Positions 6,747-13,413 of a stretch of DNA of 13,413 nt are shown here, in pieces. The DNA is from Saprospiraceae bacterium (lineage in GTDB: Bacteria > Bacteroidota > Bacteroidia > Chitinophagales > Saprospiraceae). A program made the position numbers and the translations under genes. Location of the stretch: assembly GCA_007125435.1 (NCBI GenBank), contig SLDF01000293.1, positions 1 through 13,413 on the forward strand, in the 5' to 3' direction. Every line of letters begins with the position of its first letter. The first letter of the stretch is position 1. The notes beneath the pieces are model-generated. The model did not search any database, was not told the origin of the DNA, and saw only the letters and a program-made list of their open reading frames with translations.

Positions 6747-7448
6747 CTACAATTCTTCACTTTGCGGTCGAATACCGTAAATAAATAGATAGCCTATCAT
6801 CCAAAACTCACCAATCGTGGCAGGGATAACCATAGCATCTAATAATACAAACTCTGACCCGGAATACACCAATATCACATTAAGAATATAACCTAGACCA
6901 CCAAGTACAAGAAACCGACCAAGCCAAATAGGCATACGTCTTGATCTGATGATGATGTATCCCATAGGGATCAACCATAGCCCAAAGAACAACCCGCCTA
7001 CTTGCCAGGCATGCTTGATGAGATTATTCAGCAGAGATATCTGCATCAACTGAGTTTCATAAGCCATTGATTCAGCGTGTGCTATATCAATAGAAGAGGC
7101 CATAGCTATAGCGCTAATCATCACTACAACAGCATTAACCATACCCCAAACACCAACAGCCCAGGCTGACCACTCATCGATACTTTTAAAAAGTTTGTAA
7201 AACCACAGTGCAGATAAAGCCTGAGTAATGATAATCAAGATTTCAAATATAAGCCTGACCCTAGCTATCAGAAGTTGATCTTGCAGATTGCGCAATGTCT
7301 TCACCTCATCAGATATCACATAAACTTGCGGTTGAAATACAAGAAAACCCAAGATACCGGAGATGGCTAGTAGTGCGTACCAAACGCCGGCAATACGAGC
7401 TGTTCGTTGTAAGGATTGGTTAGTCATAATAGTATTATTTATTGACAT
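6747..7448 (-). CDS. DUF4386 family integral membrane protein
   Basis: This 233-residue protein has about six membrane helices (18-38, 60-85, 95-117, 146-167, 175-195, 200-226). It shows features I associate with DUF4386: RIAGVWYALLAISGI near the start, LFFGLWLIPMGYIII (153-167), LGGLGYILNV (182-191) and the C-terminal PATIGEFWMIGYLFIYG (209-225). The family has no established biochemical role. The first ATG (7446-7448) is used here. A second ATG seven codons in (7425-7427) begins MTNQSLQRTARIAG and would align equally well. It is a lone gene with no visible regulator or promoter box upstream. Confidence 0.85.
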   Translation of the reverse strand: MSINNTIMTNQSLQRTARIAGVWYALLAISGILGFLVFQPQVYVISDEVKTLRNLQDQLLIARVRLIFEILIIITQALSALWFYKLFKSIDEWSAWAVGVWGMVNAVVVMISAIAMASSIDIAHAESMAYETQLMQISLLNNLIKHAWQVGGLFFGLWLIPMGYIIIRSRRMPIWLGRFLVLGGLGYILNVILVYSGSEFVLLDAMVIPATIGEFWMIGYLFIYGIRPQSEEL

Positions 7449-7680
7449 GTTAAATATAAGCCATTTCGCTATAGCTCAGGTTGTTATACATTAGCTATTC
7501 GACGAAGGATAACTGATAGTATATAAAAGACTATCAATCGACCCTAAATATGCGCTAAAAAACTCCTGCCCTCCATCTGCAGATGGTATCAGGTGGGTGG
7601 GTATTGTAGGTCCAGATAGACGATGTAGAATCACTGGAACTAATACAAGAAGTGCAAATTATCAAGAAGCGACATAATTA

Positions 7681-7704
7681 AAGCCCGAGGTCTTAGCCCT
7701 GGGT
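7681..7704. repeat. Imperfect hairpin
   Basis: AAGCCCGAGG can pair with CCCTGGGTTT around a short loop, using two G-T pairs and one mismatch. No T-tract follows on the plus strand; on the minus strand it is followed by AATTAT. It is not close enough to a gene end to be called a terminator. Confidence 0.3.
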
Positions 7705-7733
7705 TTAGAGATTTATCACCAAATGTTTTGGCG

Positions 7734-7763
7734 CTATTTTTGCGCTTAAAAATGGAAAAATAG
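7734..7763. repeat. Inverted repeat CTATTTTT/AAAAATAG
   Basis: CTATTTTT (7734-7741) and AAAAATAG (7756-7763) are perfect complements around a 14-base loop. The arms are almost all A/T, so a chance origin in this AT-rich DNA is possible. No gene ends nearby. Confidence 0.3.
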
Positions 7764-7991
7764 TGACAAAACAACTCGACCTAACTTCCCATAAAACTTG
7801 AAAGTACACTTTGTTCACTGTAACTCACGTTTAACACGTTTCACTAGCTACGCATGCGTTTATAGCAAAGCATTTATTTGAAAGTCTTTAACAGCTTGTC
7901 AATTAGATGCTTTTATCCAAATAAGACTTGAAAGCTACCAGCCGACTTCAAGCCTAAACAGCGAAGCGTAAACAAAATACGCCTAACTAGC

Positions 7992-8019
7992 AGCTTGTAG
8001 CTTGAAGCTTGAAGCTAAA
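7992..8019 (+). repeat. 7-bp tandem repeat AGCTTGW, about 3.5 units
   Basis: Units AGCTTGT, AGCTTGA, AGCTTGA and a partial AGCTAAA follow each other without a gap. The array sits about 110 bp upstream of the yebC promoter. Such short arrays can slip and vary between strains. Confidence 0.7.
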
Positions 8020-8127
8020 AACCACACTGTAAGGGGGCACGCCCAAAAACAGAGAAATAATTTCCAAACCATAAATTCTAACAGAAAAATGAATAAGGTT
8101 AACGACGACATTTTGGAGGGGATATCA

Positions 8128-8135
8128 TACCTTTG
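8128..8135 (+). promoter_or_regulatory. -7 promoter box for yebC
   Basis: TACCTTTG is a perfect TAnnTTTG, 20 nt before the yebC ATG. Transcription would begin near 8142, leaving a leader of roughly 14 nt. The GTG at 8135-8137, the start of the longest possible ORF, overlaps the end of this box and would not be in the mRNA. TTTTG at 8111-8115 is only 12 bp away, too close for a normal -33 element. Confidence 0.5.
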
Positions 8136-8155
8136 TGCAGCTAAAATATAAGACC

Positions 8156-8863
8156 ATGGGAAGAGCATTTGAAAAGCGTAAGCACAAGATGTTTGCGAGA
8201 TATGACAAGATGGCTAAAGCATTCACAAGAGTGGGTAAAGAGATAGCTATCGCTGTGAAAGAGGGTGGAGACAATCCGGAATACAACCCCAGACTCAGAG
8301 CTGCGGTGCAGAATGCTCGTGGTGTCAATATGCCTAAAGATCGGATAGAAGCGGCTATAAAGCGGGCATCGTCCAAAGATACTAAAGGATTTGAGGAGCT
8401 AACTTATGAAGGATATGCGCCTCATGGTGTAGCACTTATAGTAGAGTGCGCTACAGACAATCCAACCCGAACCGTGGCAAATGTGCGTATGCACTTCAAT
8501 AAACACAATGGATCACTGGGCACGAGTGGATCTGTCTCTTTTCAGTTTGAGAGAAGAGGTGTATTTAAGTTTGAAATAGGTGACCACGACATCGAAGAAC
8601 TGGAGCTAAGCCTGATTGATGGTGGGGCTTCAGACATTGAAGTAGAAGATGATATGGTGACTGTATATACTGACTTCGAAGACTTTGGCGTCATGCAAAA
8701 GTTTCTGGAAGAGCAGTCTATAGAAACTAAATCCGCTGAACTCAACTACATACCTAGCAATACAGTAGCCCTAGAGGATGAAAAGATGGATGAAGTCCTG
8801 GAGCTGATCGAGGCATTCGAAGCTGACGACGATGTACAAAAGGTGTCTCACAATCTGGAGTGA
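8156..8863 (+). CDS. yebC: YebC/TACO1 family protein
   Basis: I start at the ATG at 8156 (235 residues), because the protein then begins MGRAFEKRKHKMFARYDKMA as Bacteroidetes YebC proteins do. The upstream in-frame GTG lies in the promoter. Further signatures are ARGVNMPKDRIEAAIKRA, YEGYAPHGVALIVECATDNPTRT and GTSGSVSFQFERRGVF. The family was long annotated as a transcriptional regulator. Recent work on YebC and on mitochondrial TACO1 points to a ribosome-associated factor easing translation of difficult stretches such as polyproline. It is cytoplasmic and full length, transcribed alone. It ends 9 bp from the stop of the converging outer-membrane protein gene, with no room for a terminator between them. 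Confidence 0.96.
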   Translation: MGRAFEKRKHKMFARYDKMAKAFTRVGKEIAIAVKEGGDNPEYNPRLRAAVQNARGVNMPKDRIEAAIKRASSKDTKGFEELTYEGYAPHGVALIVECATDNPTRTVANVRMHFNKHNGSLGTSGSVSFQFERRGVFKFEIGDHDIEELELSLIDGGASDIEVEDDMVTVYTDFEDFGVMQKFLEEQSIETKSAELNYIPSNTVALEDEKMDEVLELIEAFEADDDVQKVSHNLE

Positions 8864-8872
8864 GGAAAGTTT

Positions 8873-9565
8873 CTACGGTAGATAATACCTCAAGACTATA
8901 CCAAAAAAATCGCCAACTTGCTCTACAAATGCGGTGTCCTCAAATGGTGTATTTTGCTCCCCTATACTGGTAACAAAAAGTGCCCATGGCGCAATATTGT
9001 AATTGGCTCCCAGATATACACCACCGTAATCGGGTCGTCGCCACTCTATACCTACCATAGTAGAGCTTACCGGCTTGATAATGCCTAATTTAAGGGAAAG
9101 TGCGTCAAGACCATCGTTGGTCGCCGCAAGATCTGTAGGCAGAAAGTGCAGTGGCACGCCTGTACTTATGTTGAGCAATAGGTTATCCGATAATCTGAGA
9201 TAGTAAGACGCCATAATCGGAATCTCGTATGTGTCAGATCGGAAGCGAACATCTCTTCTATTGGTACCGGTGTCCTCGAAAGCGACATAATCTCTTCTGA
9301 GAAAAGTAATACCCGATAATAAATAAAAACTCTTCGATAGTCTAAAATTCACGACGCCACCATAAGAAAAGCCATTTACCGGCTCTAAGCCATAAATAAC
9401 GTCGTCTCTCACAGTTGTAGCAGGTCTAATGGTCAGCAAATTGGTAGGAAATATTGCACCGACTTGCAACCCAAAAGCTACCGTAGGATCTCTATCGTCG
9501 TAGAGTCTCTGCCCAGCTAGTGGCAAGTAACACACAAGAAAGATTATGGGTAACCAAAGTCTCAT
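8873..9565 (-). CDS. Small outer-membrane beta-barrel protein
   Basis: This gene encodes 230 residues from the ATG at 9563-9565; a TTG three codons earlier is a weaker choice. A signal peptide (MRLWLPIIFLVCYLPLAG) is followed by a mature chain of alternating hydrophobic and polar strands typical of a small porin-like barrel: FGLQVGAIFP, SYGGVVNFRLSKSFYLLSGI, PIMASYYLRLSDNLLLNISTG, GVYLGANYNIAPWALFVTS and the C-terminal FFGIVLRYYLP. It matches the general Bacteroidetes outer-membrane beta-barrel type, but I cannot assign a subfamily. It lies 46 bp downstream of the large T9SS protein gene on the same strand and is probably co-transcribed, so the two may act together at the cell surface. Confidence 0.8.
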   Translation of the reverse strand: MRLWLPIIFLVCYLPLAGQRLYDDRDPTVAFGLQVGAIFPTNLLTIRPATTVRDDVIYGLEPVNGFSYGGVVNFRLSKSFYLLSGITFLRRDYVAFEDTGTNRRDVRFRSDTYEIPIMASYYLRLSDNLLLNISTGVPLHFLPTDLAATNDGLDALSLKLGIIKPVSSTMVGIEWRRPDYGGVYLGANYNIAPWALFVTSIGEQNTPFEDTAFVEQVGDFFGIVLRYYLP

Positions 9566-9611
9566 ACATCTCAATTCATAAAATTAAAGTCAAAACGATT
9601 AGAGCCAACTT

Positions 9612-11909
9612 CTATTGTTTTATAAATTTCTTGGTTGACATAAATCCATTTTGAGAAATAGTCATAAAATACACGCCGGGAGTCAATTGGTCCACGGGCA
9701 ATTCAATAGACCTGGAAGCAGATTTGTGTGACTTCACTTGTCTTCCCATAGTATCCATGATGAGGATATCGTATATACCTCCATAATCAAATTGAGTATC
9801 AGTGATATTGATCTGTATGAAGGATGAGGCCGGATTTGGGTTCAATGTCCATTGTAAAGCCCTATCATGAACCATCTCGGGCCCTGTATTGGATAGTGTA
9901 GGATCAAGGCTATATGGCGTTTTAAATAGTGTAACGCCACCTCTAAAATTACCAACAATCATTTCCAAAAAACCGTCATTTGTAATATCCGCAAATGAGG
10001 GTCGTATCCTGACGCCTAGAGACAAATCACTGATAGGGTCATTGACGACTTTCGGAAATGGACTTTCTAAATCATCCTCCACTACTTCATAGACACTCAT
10101 TCCATCATTGTGAGAGCCAACTATTAGTTTCTTTACGCCGTTGTGATAAACAACTTGCGGGGCACTCATCCCTGCAAAAGAGCCCGGACCTCTAACTGTA
10201 AAGTCTCCAAGTCTCCTAATATTAACAGGATCATTGACATCGGGATTAAATACGGGCTCTGATGGTGAACCAATGTTCTTAAGAAACCGTACCTCTCCTC
10301 TCCTATCACCAAACAAGATATCTAAAGCACCATCACCATCTAAATCGAAAAAGAAAGGAGCAAAGAATGCTTCTCCTAAAATGTTTTGCCAACCATACTC
10401 AATGGGACCAAACTCTGCTGGGTTACCGGGTCCTGCCAGGTTTTCTGCAAAATATAAAATACCACCATATTCCCCAACAAATAAATCTTTATCACCATCT
10501 CCATCTATATCAGCGAAACAGGGTACAAAATCAAAATTACCAGCTCCACCTAGAAACTCTGTAAAATTAAGATAATTATCATCTACGAGTTCAAAGGCAG
10601 GCTCTTCGTGTGTACCAGTATTTTCATAGAGTATGAGTCTGGAATGAAATCCAGGGTCACCATCTATAAACTCATCGTACATCCCTACAACTAAATCCAA
10701 TAGCCCATCTCCGTTATAATCAAAGAAAGTAGGATTAGCTCCAGTACCAAAGTCTAACATATCATTTGCTATGAATCGTTTTTCTTGTAACTCATAAAGA
10801 GGTGCTTCATTATCGGAAATGTCTTTATAATACCATGCCACATCCAGGTTCTGGAGTGGATCTTTTTGATTAGGAGAGACAATAAGATCTTTACGTCCAT
10901 CAAGGTCAACGTCAATAACATATGCCGCTGGAAAGTATTCTATCGCCACCGGGATGTCGTATGAAGGAAAATTAATATCTTGATCTACCATGTGAGCATT
11001 GTCAACTGTACCTCCGTTGATGGCCAAAACTAACTCTTTAAAGGTAATATCACCGAGAAGGATATCAACCAGACCATTGCCTGTCGCTTCCAAAGCGGTC
11101 ACCGTCGACCCCGCGTGTCTCAAATCCCTTGTTTCCGGGTCATAATCTGTAAAACCAGGCACAAAGCAACTCTCCGGATCATCACTGAGATTGAGTTCAG
11201 GTGAAATACCTGATTCATAAAATTTACCAAAACAATTGTCTTCCAATACATAAATCAAAGAATCTGTCCCGTAGCCCAGCTCCACAGAGTAGTTCTTATA
11301 GTAATTTAAATAAAAACCTCCCTGTTCAAAAGTTAGTAAATCCAAGTCTCCATCTCCATCCACATCATAAAATGCTGGATAGTCAACATTAAATACATAG
11401 AGTTCAAGGTTAGACTTGACGACATTGTTACCGACCTTGTTATATCGATGTAAGACATCTTGCTTTTGTGCCCCTTGGTCAGGCCACATCATTTGGTCAA
11501 AATGAAGTTCATCACCCTCCCAGCGACCTTTAAATACCCTAATCGAACTGGTTGTTTGTAAAGAAAATGTAAGGATATCAGGCGCACCATCATTATTGAA
11601 ATCTCTTAGCAATACCCACTCTCTCAACCTTGGCAGCCGATCGGCAAATCGTCTATCATACGTATATCCACCCTCTCCGTCTGACATAAAAGCTAAGCCA
11701 AAACCACCTTCTCTGTCAAAAATAAAAATATCTTCAATCCCATCATTATTCAAATCCGCCTGAGAAAACTGAGGACAGTTGAGACCGCCTGCAAAAGGAT
11801 ATTTTAGCTCAGATCCGTCTCTAAAAACAGGCACATCAAAGTATTCTAAATCCTGGGCAAATGCTATTTGCATCAAAAAAAGAGGTATAATGAAAAGTGA
11901 TTGTCTCAT
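9612..11909 (-). CDS. FG-GAP/VCBS-like repeat protein secreted by T9SS
   Basis: This 765-residue protein has a signal peptide (MRQSLFIIPLFLMQIAFAQ). It then carries about nine DxNxDGxxD-type calcium-binding loops, each followed by a hydrophobic strand: near 52 (DLNNDGIED), 103, 182 (DVDGDGDLD), 276 (degenerate, ATGNGLVD), 333, 397, 467 (DIDGDGDKD), 522 and 641. This is the FG-GAP/VCBS pattern, which folds as blades of a beta-propeller. Residues from about 687 form a type A T9SS sorting domain: LNPNPASSF, DILIMDTMGRQV, LTPGVYFMTI and the Lys-rich end KKFIKQ. The protein should cross the outer membrane by T9SS and be anchored or released after the tail is cut. Its ligand is unknown. The ATG at 11907-11909 is the first in the frame. 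Confidence 0.93.
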   Translation of the reverse strand: MRQSLFIIPLFLMQIAFAQDLEYFDVPVFRDGSELKYPFAGGLNCPQFSQADLNNDGIEDIFIFDREGGFGLAFMSDGEGGYTYDRRFADRLPRLREWVLLRDFNNDGAPDILTFSLQTTSSIRVFKGRWEGDELHFDQMMWPDQGAQKQDVLHRYNKVGNNVVKSNLELYVFNVDYPAFYDVDGDGDLDLLTFEQGGFYLNYYKNYSVELGYGTDSLIYVLEDNCFGKFYESGISPELNLSDDPESCFVPGFTDYDPETRDLRHAGSTVTALEATGNGLVDILLGDITFKELVLAINGGTVDNAHMVDQDINFPSYDIPVAIEYFPAAYVIDVDLDGRKDLIVSPNQKDPLQNLDVAWYYKDISDNEAPLYELQEKRFIANDMLDFGTGANPTFFDYNGDGLLDLVVGMYDEFIDGDPGFHSRLILYENTGTHEEPAFELVDDNYLNFTEFLGGAGNFDFVPCFADIDGDGDKDLFVGEYGGILYFAENLAGPGNPAEFGPIEYGWQNILGEAFFAPFFFDLDGDGALDILFGDRRGEVRFLKNIGSPSEPVFNPDVNDPVNIRRLGDFTVRGPGSFAGMSAPQVVYHNGVKKLIVGSHNDGMSVYEVVEDDLESPFPKVVNDPISDLSLGVRIRPSFADITNDGFLEMIVGNFRGGVTLFKTPYSLDPTLSNTGPEMVHDRALQWTLNPNPASSFIQINITDTQFDYGGIYDILIMDTMGRQVKSHKSASRSIELPVDQLTPGVYFMTISQNGFMSTKKFIKQ

Positions 11910-11973
11910 AAAAAAATGATTGTTTATAATACCCTGGCCAACAAGAGCAAATAATCAATGAAAAATATATGCT

Positions 11974-11981
11974 CAAAATTA
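11974..11981 (-). promoter_or_regulatory. -7 promoter box for the VCBS gene
   Basis: Read on the minus strand this is TAATTTTG, a perfect TAnnTTTG. It would give a leader of nearly 60 nt for the VCBS-barrel transcript. There is no clear -33 element and the DNA around is very AT-rich, so it may be a chance match. Confidence 0.33.
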
Positions 11982-12168
11982 ATGATATTACCCCATACTT
12001 AAGCCTATTTGCCCTATTTATTTAATTTTGCGATTATAGCTTGAGCATCAATAAATAATAACATCTGGGAGAATATTGTTATTACAATAACGAACGATAT
12101 AACAATTTCGTTGCTTTTAAAAGAAGTATTAGTAAGCACTATATATTGTGATTATAGGGTGTATCTCA

Positions 12169-12320
12169 TTTTGTCACTTTGGGCATCACCCTCTTCCTAT
12201 CGTCATCGGGTCGCTACGCTCCAGGGCTCGCTGTTCGCTCGGTCCTTCGGACTCACTCGCATACGCTCATGACCCGCTCCGCATCGCTGATGCAGTATTG
12301 CAGAAAAAACGACATTTTGA
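12169..12320 (+). repeat. Full-length copy (B) of a GC-rich intergenic repeat
   Basis: The core begins GGGCATCACCCTC at 12181 and ends GCTGATGC at 12293. Its left flank TTGTCACTTT is nearly identical to that of copy C, and its right flank GTATTGCAGAAAAAACGACATTTTGA resembles that of copy A. CATTTTG occurs at both outer edges (12167-12173 and 12313-12319). GGGTC near 12208 and GACCC near 12271 can pair, so the transcript may fold into a long hairpin. It lies between divergent genes, unlike copies A and C, which sit beyond gene ends. No coding sequence or transposase is present. Confidence 0.75.
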
Positions 12321-12461
12321 AGTGCACCTTGTTTATCTTGAAATAAAGTAACTCATTTGTTAGTTCAACCATTTATTAATGACAGCATTATCCAATTGGA
12401 CGATGAATAGCCAGAATTGCTATCTATAAAAGTAAAATGTTTAGATACATCGATCGAACTC

Positions 12462-12617
12462 ATGAAGGGAAACAAGTCATACTTACCTAGCAAAATTTGC
12501 AAATCATGTAAAAGACCCTTTACCTGGAGAAAAAAATGGGAAAAGAATTGGGACAATGTGGTGTATTGCAGTGATGGATGCAGGAAGAAAAGTAAATTAA
12601 ACAGGAAGCAAAATTGA
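12462..12617 (+). CDS. DUF2256 zinc-finger mini-protein
   Basis: This is a 51-residue protein from the ATG at 12462, with AACTC before it and no strong ribosome site. An in-frame TTG 15 codons upstream only adds unlike sequence. It reads MKGNKSYLPSKICKSCKRPF, then TWRKKWEKNWDNVVYCSDGC, then a basic tail. This is the DUF2256 signature: a four-cysteine zinc site (C13, C16, C36, C40) around the conserved FTWRKKWEKNWD core. The family is small, widespread and uncharacterised. I recall it being found near photolyase/cryptochrome genes in other bacteria, but none is visible here. The next gene starts 29 bp downstream on the same strand, so they are probably co-transcribed. Confidence 0.88.
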   Translation: MKGNKSYLPSKICKSCKRPFTWRKKWEKNWDNVVYCSDGCRKKSKLNRKQN

Positions 12618-12646
12618 TGGTATATTAGCCATCGAAACTGTACAAA

Positions 12647-13276
12647 ATGGAAGATAAGGCAAAAGAAGAAACAAAAGGTGCGCAAGGTGAGCAATTTTCC
12701 ATGGGTATACACCCATACCATATCATTATGGCTCTGGTTTTATTTGGAATCACTGCAATGTTCCTTGCTACTACTGTTGCTTACATGTACACAAGATTTC
12801 AGCATGGTTTACCAAAGCTTGCAGTGCCCAATGTCTTTTTATTCAATACCATCGTTTTACTTGGTTCAAGTTTTTGTCTGCAATGGGCAGTAAATAGCTA
12901 CAAAAAAGACAGCACAGAGGATTACAAAACTGCGCTTTTATCCACAGTAATTTTATCATTCTTATTTTTGATTGCACAGTTTTATGGCTGGAAACAGCTA
13001 TTTGATCAAGATATTTTTATCAATTCAGACAATGCAGCTAGCTATCTGTATTTAGTATCTGCACTACACTTTGCCCACGTCATTGCCGGGTTACCATTTT
13101 TATTACAATTTTATCTCTCTGCAAGAAAAAAAATGATAGAACCCGTCAGTGTTCTAGTCTACTTTACTGACCCTTTGAAAAGATTGCGTTTAAAAATGAT
13201 TACCTGGTATTGGCATTTTCTTGATGCCTTATGGATTTACTTAATTGTATTTTTCTTTATCAATGCTTACATATAG
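12647..13276 (+). CDS. Cytochrome c oxidase subunit III (haem-copper oxidase)
   Basis: This 209-residue protein has five predicted membrane helices (about 25-48, 62-82, 95-117, 131-158, 183-207), the short form of oxidase subunit III. Family marks are the helix ending FLATTVAYMYTR, QFYGWKQLF (111-119), YLVSALHFAHVIAGLPFLL (135-153) and the C-terminal ITWYWHFLDALWIYLIVFFF (185-204). It supports the catalytic subunit I in the inner membrane and does not itself bind metal. The glutamate of the larger subunits III in the second of these motifs appears replaced by Thr/Ala. Subunits I and II are not in the window, so this is a detached copy or the edge of an operon running off to the right, although 137 gene-free bp follow it. 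The ATG at 12647 is the only sensible start. Confidence 0.92.
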   Translation: MEDKAKEETKGAQGEQFSMGIHPYHIIMALVLFGITAMFLATTVAYMYTRFQHGLPKLAVPNVFLFNTIVLLGSSFCLQWAVNSYKKDSTEDYKTALLSTVILSFLFLIAQFYGWKQLFDQDIFINSDNAASYLYLVSALHFAHVIAGLPFLLQFYLSARKKMIEPVSVLVYFTDPLKRLRLKMITWYWHFLDALWIYLIVFFFINAYI

Positions 13277-13413
13277 GTTATCCCAGACGATTCATGAAAC
13301 AACTTTAAACACCAAGATTGATAAAATACAAATAAAGTATATCAGCAATTTAAATCTTTATATATTTTATTTTCAAAACTATACGCATAAAATATATAAA
13401 TATATTTTAAGAA

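Larger units (their letters stand above)
7449..8127. other. Gene-free divergent intergenic region (about 700 bp)
   Basis: This region lies between the starts of the DUF4386 gene and yebC. I find no ORF with coding character and no tRNA-like cloverleaf. It contains an imperfect GC-rich hairpin (7681-7704), an A/T hairpin (7734-7763), a direct CACGTTTAA/CACGTTTCA pair near 7827-7844 and a 7-bp tandem repeat (7992-8019). It has the look of decayed intergenic DNA with scattered repeats. Confidence 0.6.
11910..12461. other. Divergent intergenic region (552 bp) holding a promoter and a repeat
   Basis: This region separates the start of the VCBS gene from the start of the DUF2256 gene. It holds a minus-strand -7 box (11974-11981) and repeat copy B (12169-12320). 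The remainder is AT-rich, with no ORF of coding character and no tRNA. I found no clear plus-strand promoter for the DUF2256-oxidase pair. Confidence 0.6.

Noticed and set aside
10234..10575. 113-codon plus-strand ORF antisense to the VCBS gene
   Set aside because: It is the reverse reading of the repetitive Asp/Gly codons of the calcium loops: Ser/Pro/Lys-rich low complexity with no domain.
12148..12351. 67-codon plus-strand ORF across repeat copy B
   Set aside because: Its open frame comes from the GC-rich repeat, it is Arg/Ser/Leu-rich without motifs, and the frame is not kept open in copy A.
12365..12721. 118-codon minus-strand ORF across the DUF2256 gene
   Set aside because: It is an antisense Phe/Leu-rich shadow of the Lys-rich DUF2256 frame and the start of the oxidase gene.
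1..13413. tRNA, rRNA, CRISPR, toxin-antitoxin, phage or defence genes
   Set aside because: I looked for T-loop and cloverleaf patterns, regular spaced repeats, and typical nuclease, helicase or integrase motifs on both strands and found none.

Overview
The window looks like chromosomal DNA from a Bacteroidetes bacterium, probably a Saprospira/Cytophaga-type relative. The evidence is a 765-residue secreted protein ending in a type IX secretion (T9SS) type A sorting domain, a short 'MGRAFE...' YebC, several perfect TAnnTTTG promoter -7 boxes, AT-rich DNA and almost no Shine-Dalgarno sequences. I see no rRNA, tRNA, CRISPR array, transposase, integrase or phage gene.

Layout, left to right. Positions 1-230 hold two possible gene tails and a truncated copy of an intergenic repeat. 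Positions 275-5216 are five genes, all on the minus strand. In transcription order they are a TPR-containing sensor histidine kinase and its NarL-type response regulator (19 bp apart, one operon), a membrane-anchored dihaem cytochrome c, a His-rich lipoprotein of unknown role, and a four-helix membrane protein of the hydroxylaminobenzene mutase / styrene-oxide isomerase family. The last three look separately transcribed: gaps of 81-220 bp, with hairpins and -7 boxes between some of them. After a 616-bp gene-free stretch comes a plus-strand zinc-ribbon membrane protein (5833-6480). It converges on a minus-strand DUF4386 membrane protein (6747-7448), and a full repeat copy lies between their 3' ends. 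A second gene-free stretch (7449-8155) carries small hairpins and a 7-bp tandem repeat. It leads into yebC (8156-8863), which converges to within 9 bp on a two-gene minus-strand unit: a FG-GAP/VCBS-like T9SS cargo protein (9612-11909) followed by a small outer-membrane beta-barrel protein (8873-9565). The divergent region 11910-12461 holds the third repeat copy. A DUF2256 zinc-finger mini-protein and a cytochrome c oxidase subunit III close the window, followed by 137 bp of very AT-rich DNA with nothing I can identify.

No defence or biosynthetic system stands out. The genes are mostly housekeeping and envelope functions: respiration (cytochrome c, oxidase subunit III), sensing (kinase and regulator), surface display (VCBS protein and barrel) and translation (YebC). 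The least explained items are the three-copy GC-rich repeat family, the haem-isomerase-family membrane protein with its own palindrome-overlapped promoter, and the conserved-looking His-rich lipoprotein.
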